NCBI RefSeq assembly: GCF_964204645.1
Contig: NC_134026.1
Span: 9,681,450 to 9,745,449 of the forward strand
Source of the DNA: Tubulanus polymorphus
Lineage: Eukaryota; Nemertea; Palaeonemertea; Tubulaniformes; Tubulanidae
Length of the DNA: 64,000 nt
Reading direction: 5' to 3'
This document shows positions 55,817 through 64,000 of the stretch, piece by piece (position 1 is the stretch's first letter; each line of letters begins with the position of its first letter). The notes beneath the pieces are model-generated. The model was given only the letters and a program-made list of their open reading frames with translations. It did not search any database and had not been told where the DNA came from. The position numbers and the translations under genes were made by a program.

Positions 55817-56140
55817 AAAGAATCAACTTGAAGCCTTGACCTCCGTATAACAACTAACTATATATTTTATTCTATACTAAAAAGATACATCATTTAACTG
55901 CGCATGCGCTGGGGGGATGGAGACGTGGATGACACCTGGTTATCTAGTGTTTGCATTAAAGGATTGAATTACGGTGATGCCTGACTGAAAGTGAACTGAT
56001 AAGGAGAGTTGAATCAATAAATTAGTAGAAATTTAACCTAAACCCCTGCCAGAGATAAGTAAGCGGTTACACGTGCTACATATATTTGCCTATCGTTTTA
56101 TTATTGGAGTTAAAAGTTCTGATTTCGCTAAGTAAAGTTT

Positions 56141-56144
<4 letters not shown>

Positions 56145-56205
<61 letters not shown>
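56145..56205 (+). repeat. (TA)n microsatellite
   Basis: About 58 bp of TA dinucleotides followed by a degenerate ATATAC tail. Confidence 0.95.
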
Positions 56206-56208
<3 letters not shown>

Positions 56209-56645
56209 TACATATACGTATATACATATATATGCACAGTTATTAAAGTTCACACCCGCGCTAATCGTCCTCAATTGTTCGAATTTTTTGACGTGCAACA
56301 ATCGCCGCTTTACGTTGAGGTTTTGAATCTAATGTCCGATCTCTCTCATTTCGTACCATCTTATTCTCAATGATGAGATGTTCTACGTTGTTTTCCAATG
56401 GTTATAACTTGGCAATTGCCCTACATGACATGTGCGGCCCTTATGAAGCCGTCCGGCCCCAGTAATAACGATGTAATGAGGCCTAATTTCCATTTTTGTC
56501 TGGGTATTGTAATAGTTTCTGACTATAATATAAGATGATAACAACTGGATATTTGTGAACCGTTGTCTTTATTCAAGACGCCATGATGTACATCTAATTA
56601 TAATAATTTGAACAGGGAACGTATCATATTTTAACAGGGACCGTA

Positions 56646-57055
56646 TCATATTATTATAGGTATGTCCTTGTCATATATGACCACGATATCACCGATTTTT
56701 GATGTGTTTGCTGTAGAATTTCGTTTTTTGATTTCTTGGCTATGCCATTCTCTAAGAGCGGCTAAGTATTCATTTTTGAACCTTCGTTGAAAGTGACAGA
56801 GTAATTGTGATCTACGGTGTGCCATTTTCTGTAGTTTTTCGTTAGTTTGACCAAATTCTGGATCGAATATATCCTTTTCGTCCACTTCTTCATTTGGTAT
56901 TAATGAAATTATACGACCAAACAATAGCTGGTTTGGTGTAAGGGGCTGGAGGTCGTCATTGGAGGAGGGCTTTACAGTTAAGGGGCGGTTATTCACAATA
57001 GCCTGTACCTCCTTAATCAGAGTTTGGAGTTCTTCTAATGATGAGAGAGTTTCCT
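56646..57055 (-). pseudogene. BEL-B integrase C-terminal region (DUF5641-like)
   Basis: IVNNRPLTVKPSS, LTPNQLLFGRII and FQRRFKNEYLAALREW are the standard end of BEL/Pao integrases; GDIVVIYD is the terminal beta module. The N-terminal part begins LEELQTLIKEVQ at about 57050 in the same frame. Confidence 0.75.
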
Positions 57056-57558
57056 AGTACTTTTTAATGCGTTGTCAGACCTGCCAACCCGTATGTTTTA
57101 TCCATATTTTCATACAGCTGTGGGCTTTTTTGTAGGGTGTTACAGTCACTCTCTATTTAGTATGGTCTTGAATAGAATTTTGAGCCTGATAAAAATGAGT
57201 GGAATGGATCTAAATCTTTTCTCCAAAAAATGAAGAGAGCATTGTCTCTAGCCAAAAACGTGGCACCCAAACTACTGTCCAATCACAAAGCTCTATTGTA
57301 ACTATACAAAAAATGACTCACTTGCTATTATGCTTCAAATTACAATAGATAGCAGCACTATCAAAGTTAAACTAATTACCAAAATAAACAGGCAAAAAAT
57401 ACAACATCAATTGCCAAAACTATATTATGTCATGACAGGACACTCCTCTGTGAAAAGGCGTTTTCTAAAAAAACGAGTTTTCATAATACATCTAACGCAA
57501 TAATGCCAAAATTCATTCTTCATTCTTCTATTTCCAACAAGTGCAATCTTTGTACTGG
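57056..57558. other. Unassigned insert in the BEL-B integrase
   Basis: The sequence between the core and C-terminal blocks does not read as integrase in any frame, so it is probably an insertion with loss of the catalytic Glu region. Confidence 0.45.
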
Positions 57559-58131
57559 TCAACGCGAAATTCCATTTTTGTTTTTAACAGACACTGATCG
57601 CATGATCAAACCTGCTACAATTTTCTTTTCATTTTCTTTGATGTCAAACATTCTTACAAGAAGGTCAGCTGATTTCTTGAATGATAATGCATTATCTGAC
57701 CACATAGTACAAGGTTTTCCTCGACGATTCATCATTCTTTCAAGTGACTTCAAAAATTCCTCGGCTGTCATGTCTTCTAGCAATTCTAAGTGAACAGCCT
57801 GAACACATATACATGTATATATCAAAATGTAAACCTTATTGGTCTTTTTTTCAGTTGACTTAATATACAGAGGTCCTGCGTAGTCACAACTGTCATGACG
57901 GTTTGGACTGTCTACATCTACACTTGTGCAGTATTCTCTGTATTTCTTTTACACCCTTCAAAATCCAATATCTCTGAGCGTAGCAAGGGTTTGAACTGGA
58001 CTGGTGTGTCCGTCTACTTCTTGGTACCATAACACCAATTTGTTGACCAATGTTTCCTCAGCTGGTAAGATGAGTGGATGTTTCTGCTCGTCAGAAAGCA
58101 ATGAGTTATTCAGGCGACCACCAACTCGCAG
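57559..58131 (-). pseudogene. BEL-B integrase zinc domain and core
   Basis: LRVGGRLNNSLLSDEQKHPL and the Leu/Arg-rich TLATLRDIGF segment precede a degenerate zinc domain; the core shows QAVHLELLEDMTAEEFLKSL and WSDNALSFKKSA with the second catalytic Asp. The first Asp lies in a CDYAGPLYIK block. Frameshifts near 57960 and 57830. Confidence 0.75.
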
Positions 58132-58545
58132 TATGAAATAGAACTCTCACAACAGCTGACGAAAACTTGGACTCACATAGCCCAACAGCAGACTGCATCA
58201 ATAATTTCTTGTTCACATAATTCATCACCGGTTGGACCCTTGACAACTGGGCAGCTATACCGCCAGATTCATCAATATTCGATTTTTCGTCAAACTTCGT
58301 ATCAGTTAGTATGGAAGGCTTTTTGCCTCATAGTGAACGAGTACATGATGAGCTCCATTACATCGAGTACATGAGGGTTCTGTACATGCAGCTGCATGAT
58401 GTCCAACTAAGAAGCATATGGAACATGCCCCACCATCCTTCAACATTTTTCGACATTCTGTAATGGTCATTTTCTTCATTGCAAAACAGGTAGCTGGAGC
58501 ATGAGTTTGCTTTTTGCAAAATGTGCAGGGCAATCTCTTCTGATT
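58132..58545 (-). pseudogene. BEL-B gag zinc knuckles and protease stub
   Basis: CTFCKKQTHAPATC, CSICFLVGHHAAAC and CTRCNGAHHVLVH form the Cys/His array of BEL/Pao gag. Downstream KKLLMQSAVG and VRVLFHTAS correspond to the start of the protease, fused near 58131 to pre-integrase sequence, so RT and RNase H are deleted. Confidence 0.75.
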
Positions 58546-58876
58546 AACTGAAGAACTTCCCCTGTAGCATGGGGTCGTTGATGATAATAACCAGGTTTTC
58601 TTTCGCCCAAAGTTTTTTCATGGCAATCCATTTAAGAGCCGATGAAAACCTGTCGAAGATAGAGCATGAGTGAGAGCATGAGCTCGTGGCCCCCATTGGC
58701 AAGCAGGCATCCATGAAGTACTGTCTTTCCCATTGGAAACCAAGCAGATGTTGGTCTAGACAGCTAACTGGTAAAATCCAAAAAGCTGAATGGATGTCAG
58801 TTTTGGCCAGGAAAACCCCATGACCCAGCTGCTTGATGCCCTTTGAGACGGGTCGGTAGTCCACCTGATTTATCAT
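58544..58876 (-). pseudogene. DIRS/Ngaro-type reverse transcriptase fragment
   Basis: LGHGVFLAKTDIHSAFWILPV (motif A Asp), HLLGFQWERQYFMDACLPMG and SSALKWIA are diagnostic of DIRS-like RTs. The YLDDF motif is decayed (LVIIIND) at the junction with BEL-B. The N-terminal codons are the first unit of the adjoining 34-bp repeat. Confidence 0.75.
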
Positions 58877-59002
58877 TTGAGACGGGTCGGTAGTCCACCT
58901 GATATATTATTTGAGATGGGTCGGCAGTCCACCCGAGAGATTATTTGAGATGGGTTAGTAGTCCTACCAATATATTATTTGAAAAGGGTCGGTAGTCCAC
59001 CC
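58842..59002 (+). repeat. 34-bp minisatellite, 4.7 units, derived from RT coding sequence
   Basis: Units begin at 58842, 58876, 58910, 58944 and 58978 (partial), each opening TTTGAGAYGGGTYGG. The first unit reads as in-frame DIRS RT codons (VDYRPVSKG) on the minus strand. Confidence 0.9.
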
Positions 59003-59175
59003 AAAAAAAAGAGGCAAGGGCCAAGCGCTCGAAGACAACGTCAGCTTCAGCAGCCGAAGACAATGTCAACTTCAGCAGTTGAAGGGTCAGCTAATACGGT
59101 GGTGCCACTGATGCAGACTCTCACAGAAGATCAACTGAACTGGCCACTGCAGCAACTACGAAACCAGATACAGCA
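59003..59175 (+). other. Basic/Gln-rich plus-strand segment, unknown
   Basis: An open frame continues from the minisatellite with RQGPSARRQRQLQQPK and LMQTLTEDQLNWPLQQL. It may be the start of a DIRS gag in inverted orientation. Not confirmed. Confidence 0.25.
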
Positions 59176-60146
59176 GATACACACATGTCTCATGTGTCCT
59201 GCTTTTAAACACTTAAAACACAGGTTGTTCGTTCTCAGGAAAGTAAACTTATCCTGGAAAACTAGAGCATCAAATTTTTTGCAAACCGAGAGCACATGAC
59301 CTGGGATTCTGCAGTATGAGCAACTGTTAGATTGAAAGGTGGCACCCATCTTGTGTTTATTTACATGGCTAAAAGTAGGATTTCCTGAAGTTAAATGACC
59401 CGAATTCCCAGTTACATTTGTCTCATTACTCATTTTAGACAGATTTCTTCCGGGAAATTTGTATCTGTTATGAATGCCGGATGTTTTGAAACTCTTGATT
59501 GGTTGCCAATGAACCCTTTCCAAAAATCGGATCATTAACTTTTCTAGCTTCCCTTCTAACTAGATCAACCAAATCCTGGAAATTGATGTTTGAACCCACT
59601 TCTTTCTTGTTAAACCCCACTTCACCATTTGTCATGCAAATAATAGGGTAGCTTTTCGATTAGTATTTTCATATTATCTGGGTATTCTAGTACCCTCATA
59701 GCGTCAATGCACGCTACTGCATTTTGACACTCATGTAGGAATATTTGAAATTCATCAAGAGATTTGGGGTTATTTGATCTTATCTGTGGCCAATCAAGGG
59801 CCTTTTTGACAAATGCATTTGCAACGACATCTAAGTTACCATGCCTCGACTGCAATTCACCTAAAGCAGCCTTATATCCTCCTTCAGAATCTAGATAGCT
59901 ATAACCTACCACTATTTTATTAGCCTCACTGCATGTATATTGTACTAAGTACGTCATCCTTTCATCATCGTTTTCACAGAGTTCACCTATTTTGGTCTTG
60001 AACTGTCTGATAAACCGGTTGTATTCCAGGGGATTTCCCGCGAACTGTTTTAGTTCAGTCAGCGGTCTTTTTATGTGCCGTATCACTGAAGTTAACGCAT
60101 CCGAGCTCGCCTGCTGATAGTTGTTTCCTGACCCGCGGACAGTCAC
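59176..60146 (-). pseudogene. BEL-A gag
   Basis: 60146-59622 encodes RPLTELKQFAGNPLEYNRF, MTYLVQYTCSEA, a GGYKAALGELQSRHGN block and LPYYLHDKW, typical BEL/Pao gag. After frameshifts a basic linker leads to the knuckles CSYCRIPGHVLSVC and CFKCLKAGHMRHVC, where homology stops at about 59176. Different from BEL-B. Confidence 0.8.
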
Positions 60147-60438
60147 ATAAAAGCAAAACGGCCCCAGGAATATAGCTAATTAGTATGAAACCACCACCTA
60201 AAAATTCTGACACACCGGTAAGCAATCCCAGCGGTAGATATACGCAGCTGACGAAAACAAATTTCTACTCAGGAATAATATATAAGATAAGTATATAGAG
60301 AAAATATGTGGATATATATAGGAGACTAATGGAAACAACCACTATACGCAAATAATGTCGCAGGGTATCGGCCCATCCCAATACAAAAATTAATTGAACA
60401 CTTCTATGCATTTCAGACCACTCCGAAAAAGATCAAAA
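60147..60438 (-). other. Interval between gypsy-3 env and BEL-A
   Basis: Starts TTTTGATCT after the env stop (minus strand), like the start of the short gypsy LTR, but the rest does not match that LTR. No gene. Confidence 0.35.
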
Positions 60439-61401
60439 CTAAATCTCGTCAGCGAGCGCCGGATACAGGTTATTTGCTTTGAATAGTAATGGCATATTTG
60501 CCAGGTTTCCCTGACCATTGTTTTGAGGTCCATTGTCTATTTGGGGCAATGAAAGGTGTTGGCTACGGTTAGCCAAAAGAGGAGTCATCAATTCGTGATG
60601 AATCACATACAAACGAAGGGAATAGGGGGCATCCAGTATGCGTCTTAGACACTTGTATGTCGAAGGTTTGATGCAAATCTTCTCTGGGAAATCTAAATCA
60701 ATCTGGGCTGAGGTAGTCAGTGAACATTTCGTTGCCCATTGGAAATAAACATATAATTTAAAAAAATACGTTGAACAGTGGGCCCTCCGAATGGCGGGAA
60801 GTCCATTCAAAACTATGTCCCCAGGACAATCAGAAAACGCACATAAAGGAATTAGCAGACAATCTTTCGCACTCACGATCTCAATAGCCACTTTAGACCG
60901 AGTATCTCTAGGTGGCCTATAGTTACGTAAAACGTTGACTACCCAAAGTAGATCGTCATACAAATAATGGAGTAAACAATAGATGACCGCCAGTAGTATA
61001 AATGTGTCTAGGTCGATCGCAATTTCAATACTTTTAAGCTAATGGATGACGGAGGCACTATCCTCAAAAAAACTATGCGTAGCATTTGAAACTACGATAT
61101 CTGCGCCTACTAACGGAATATTTTGCGCCGCCGCGGCTATCGGCAAGAGCGCGCCTGAATCACCACAACGGAAAGGCACGATGGTGGATTTCTTATCCCG
61201 CATTGCCTTCACATGAGCCTGTGCCGTTTTCATATTCGCACTTGCTACTTTATGGACTAACTTTAATTTTTCTCTAGTCTGAGCGATGTGTTCGTCCATA
61301 TCTGACGGTGTGTCAGGCAATTCAAGAAGTGCATTATCTAGGGGTGTTGGCGGGTGCCGAAGAAACAGTAAGAAGAACGGACTATAGCCAATTTCAACCA
61401 T
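60439..61401 (-). pseudogene. env: Gypsy-3 integrase tail fused to envelope C-terminal region
   Basis: The frame starts in integrase (FFLLFLRHPPTPLDNALL) and passes after VPFRCGD directly into the Ala-rich env stretch LPIAAAAQNIP, so chromodomain and env ectodomain are deleted. After TAG at 61039-61041 the same frame stays open to 60439 with a hydrophobic segment (FILLAVIYCLLHY) and about 165 more residues, including KDCLLIPLCAF, FQWATK and IKPSTYK blocks, matching the end of gypsy-2 env. The extension is probably cytoplasmic. Confidence 0.65.
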
Positions 61402-61466
61402 TGGCGTCGTTTCATGGCAAAAATGGCTGGTGGCAGAAAATCAGACCATCGGTCATGTTTGTCATC

Positions 61467-61751
61467 TCAAGCCATGGCTATCCTATCAATACATCGTTTA
61501 TTTGCCGACTCACAGAGACTGTTACAGCGCGGATTAAAAGAGGCTGTTTTCTTGTGCTTCATTTTAGCCAGTTTTAATACTTCTGCAACTGTTTCCGACA
61601 TAAAGTTTGAGCCGTGATCACTTAAAAGTTCTTGCGGGAAACCGTACCTACAGATTATCTCGTCAAACAGAAGTTTAGCTACTGTCAGTGCAGTGATATT
61701 TTCAACAGCGAATGCCTCAGCCCAACGCGTAAAGTTGCAAATAAACATCAA
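61467..61751 (-). pseudogene. Gypsy-3 integrase core
   Basis: FICNFTRWAEAFAVENITALTVAKLLFDEII, LLSDHGSNF (second Asp) and CNSLCES (Glu). The first Asp is in the preceding frame (FRLMQLV region, 61790). Frameshifts at both ends. Confidence 0.8.
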
Positions 61752-61780
61752 AATCTTAACCTTATTGTCGTGAGATTTAA

Positions 61781-62282
61781 CTATCGGACCAATTGCATCA
61801 ATCGAAATCTTAACAAAAACCCGTCTGGAATCTCCTGTGGCTGACTAGATGGCTGAATCTTTTTTCGTGGGACTTTCCTCTTATTACATTCCGGACAAGA
61901 ATTGACATAATGCACTACATCCCGGTACAAGTTTTCCCAGAAATGTGACAGGTATATCCTAGCGCAAGTTTTTGGTATGCCAAAATGGCCCCCAATAAGA
62001 GTGTCATGGAAATTTTCGAGTGTATCCATTTTTAGAGAATCTGGAATAACTAATTGTAGACCCGTATCGGTTGAACCCGCCTTTTTCGCGATATGATGTA
62101 ATATCCCCTCTTCATCCAATGTATAAAATTCAGATGAAAGAATGACCCGCCGAGCGTCCTGGTCATCATCAGGCAGTTCTTTTGAATTTAAAAAGGTGAT
62201 CATGTGGGCTAACTTTTCATCTTTCATCTGTTCGTGGATGAGGGTGTCATAACTGATACTCGAAACTTCAGGCGAAGGTTGA
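61781..62282 (-). pseudogene. Gypsy-3 integrase N-terminal region (second copy)
   Basis: PSPEVSSISYDTLIHEQMKDEK, LHHIAKKAG, HDTLIGGHFGIPKTCARIY and CPECNKRKVP (HHCC zinc domain). It is the downstream copy of a duplicated segment; the solo LTR abuts it at 62283. Confidence 0.8.
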
Positions 62283-62681
62283 TGTGCGAACCATGTTATA
62301 TCGGCGAATACAAAGAATAGTTTCGGGTCTATTATAAATGCGTTTATTCTACTAATCTCTAAAGCTACGTCCAGCGAATTCACTTGAGTAACGATTTACT
62401 AAAAAATACAAAATTAAGGATACTAAGTACATGAAACAGACTAATTCAACCGCGCTAAATAAACCAAACAGTTGTAGTTTCTACAATCATAAAGGGGAAG
62501 AGACACTTACCAAACCATTCGACCTCTATTCCAACTAGAAAATATTACAGAGCTGCACAGCAATCATCAACACAAGAAACTACTAAAACAATGCCACGTA
62601 TACAATGTTTTGACGTACTATTTTCCAACGAAAACCGACCAAGATCTTGAAGTCTTGTGCGGGAAGCATTTGGCCGCAACA
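62283..62681 (-). mobile_element. Solo LTR inserted in gypsy-3
   Basis: 399 bp, TGT...ACA ends, flanked by GTTGA at 62278-62282 and 62682-62686. The undisturbed sequence exists in the other copy of the duplicated segment at 63194-63220. The minus-strand start TGTTGCGGCCAAAT and an AATAAACGCATT near the end match the LTR at 8136. Confidence 0.8.
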
Positions 62682-63005
62682 GTTGATACTGCATTCGGCT
62701 CAACCCATCACAGTTATTATGTATTCTACCCGGTTTATACCTGATCTCAAATGAATATTCGGCTAATTCCTCTAAGTAACTAGCAAATTGAGGGGTAGGG
62801 TCTTTCATATGCCGAAGGAATGTAAGAGCCCTATGATCTGTATCAATCACAAAATGCCTACCATATGAAAATTGCCTATAATGGCGTATGCCATGTAAAA
62901 TTGCCAATAATTCGCGCCTGAAAGTGGACAAGTTTTCCCAGAAATATGACAGGTATATCCTAGCGCAAGTTTTTGGTATGCCTAAATGGCCCCCAATAAG
63001 AGTTT
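62682..63005 (-). pseudogene. Gypsy-3 RNase H, duplicated copy
   Basis: STFRRELLAILHGI, VIDTDHRALTFLRHMKDPTPQF and GRIHNNCDGLSRMQYQ repeat the RNase H of 63196-63538. The upstream junction is FWENL (integrase) to STFRREL (RNase H), with ACAAGTT shared at the break. Confidence 0.75.
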
Positions 63006-63538
63006 CATGGAAATTTTCGAGATATGATGTAATATCCCCTCTCCAATGTATAAAATTCAGATGAAAGAATGACCCGCCGAGCATCCTGGTCATCATCAGG
63101 CAGTTCTTTTGAATTTAAAAAGGTGGTCATGTGGGCTAACTTTTCATCTTTCATCTGTTCGTGGATGAGGGTGTCGTAACTGATACTCGAAACTTCAGAC
63201 GAAGGTTGATACTGCATTCGGCTCAACCCATCACAGTTATTATGTATTCTACCCGGTTTATACCTGATCACGAACGAATATTCGGCTAATTCCTCTAAGT
63301 ACCTAGCAAATTGAGGGGTAGGGTCTTTCATATGCCGAAGGAATGTAAGAGCCCTATGATCTGTTTCAATCACAAAATGCCTACCATATAGAAATTGCCT
63401 AAAATGGCCTATGCCATGTAAAATTGCCAATAATTCGCGCCTGAAAGTGGACAGGTTGCATTCTGACTTTGAAAATTGTTTTGAACCATATGCTATAGGG
63501 TGTTCTTTCCCATCGTCGCCCATTTGAGATAATACCAT
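63006..63538 (-). pseudogene. Gypsy-3 RNase H and start of integrase (first copy)
   Basis: MVLSQMGDDGKEHPIAYGSKQF, RRELLAILHGIGHF, VIETDHRALTF and NNCDGLSRMQYQPSSEVSS lead into integrase; a deletion after FYTL removes about 35 codons up to LENFHETL. Confidence 0.8.
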
Positions 63539-64000
63539 TCCACTCGCAAAATTCGACGCATCCCTTTGTAATATGAATTGCTTATCAAAATCTGGAAAAC
63601 GGTACGAGCGGGGATACTAAGAACGATTTAAGAGTGTCAAACGCTCCTTGACACTCATCAGACCATTCAAACTTAACATCTTACTGTAATAGTCTAGTTA
63701 AAGGCTTCGCTATGGTTGCAAAATCCTTCACAGAAGACCGGTAGAAACCCGCCAATCCCAAGAACACCTGCACAGTTTTTTGTCCCGTGGCAGCAGCAAA
63801 GCCTCTGATAGATAAGATCTTATCGTCACAGGGCAATAATCCTAACTCGGTGACTATGTGACCTAAGTATTTTACCCTATCACAGAAGAAGTGACATTTA
63901 GATGGTTTCAATTTCAAATTTGCCTGACGTAACCGCTCGAAAACTAACTGTAGGTGCTTATAATGCGACTCCTCATCTTCCGAGAAGATTATGATATCGT
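63539..64000 (-). pseudogene. Gypsy-3 RT thumb and connection (continues beyond window)
   Basis: From the window edge (DIIIFSEDEESHYKHL, just after the YxDD Asp pair) through KLKPSKCHFF, KYLGHIVTELGLLP, VFLGLAGFYRSSVKDFATIAKPLTRLL and a shifted KFEWSDEC region. Upstream RT lies outside the window. Confidence 0.8.

Noticed and set aside
59003-59299. Plus-strand protein-coding gene
   Set aside because: The second half overlaps BEL-A gag zinc knuckles on the other strand; only the first ~170 bp is possibly retroelement coding.

Overview
This is repeat-dense metazoan DNA: GT-AG introns, a multi-exon ubiquitin-ligase gene, and a mix of Ty3/gypsy, BEL/Pao, DIRS, Penelope, Crypton, piggyBac, hAT, P-element and Helitron remains. 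The mix and the frequent TAGGCCTA palindrome fit a marine invertebrate; the phylum cannot be fixed from the sequence. Nearly every coding region is broken by stops, frameshifts or nested insertions. No bacterial-type genes, rRNA or CRISPR arrays are visible.

Layout. 0.25-1.7 kb: Crypton-type tyrosine recombinase with one in-frame stop. 2.4-13.1 kb: Ty3/gypsy element (gypsy-1) with gag, protease, RT, RNase H, integrase, chromodomain and an envelope-like gene. Its integrase gene holds a solo LTR (8136-11319, 5-bp target duplication), and that LTR holds a piggyBac-like element. 13.1-13.7 kb: another LTR with its own primer-binding site. 14.8-20.9 kb: a mosaic of a piggyBac tail, a MULE-like fragment, a THAP domain split over two exons, an inverted-repeat element, BEL gag, P-element transposase and Penelope RT. 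21-26.8 kb: tandem repeats, a YqaJ-like nuclease fragment, a (CT)n tract and dispersed repeats. 26.8-35.1 kb: a second integrase-envelope gypsy fragment (gypsy-2) joined through a short LTR to a gag fragment (gypsy-4), then a piggyBac-like gene with SAP-like motifs.

36-44 kb: mostly non-coding, with one good exon, a TTAA-flanked element containing three 281-bp satellite units, a non-autonomous Helitron and a 769-bp foldback. 44.9-46.1 kb: piggyBac on the minus strand. 47.2-54.5 kb: a minus-strand gene of at least eight exons for a G2E3-like HECT ubiquitin ligase. All intron phases agree, and its HECT exon is interrupted by a 3.1-kb ZMYM1-like hAT transposon. 54.5-56.6 kb: AT-rich repeats. 56.6-60.1 kb: two BEL/Pao fragments and a DIRS RT fragment. 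60.4-64 kb: a minus-strand gypsy (gypsy-3) with a duplicated RNase H-integrase segment and a second solo LTR.

The gypsy copies look like one lineage. Gypsy-1 and -2 share an env splice acceptor followed by 7 nt and ATG. Gypsy-2 and -3 share a long C-terminal env extension. Gypsy-1 and -4 share the primer-binding site and a long gag-protease linker. Best candidates for new biology are this env-bearing chromodomain lineage with its env extension, the satellite-carrying TTAA element, and the transposon-interrupted HECT gene.
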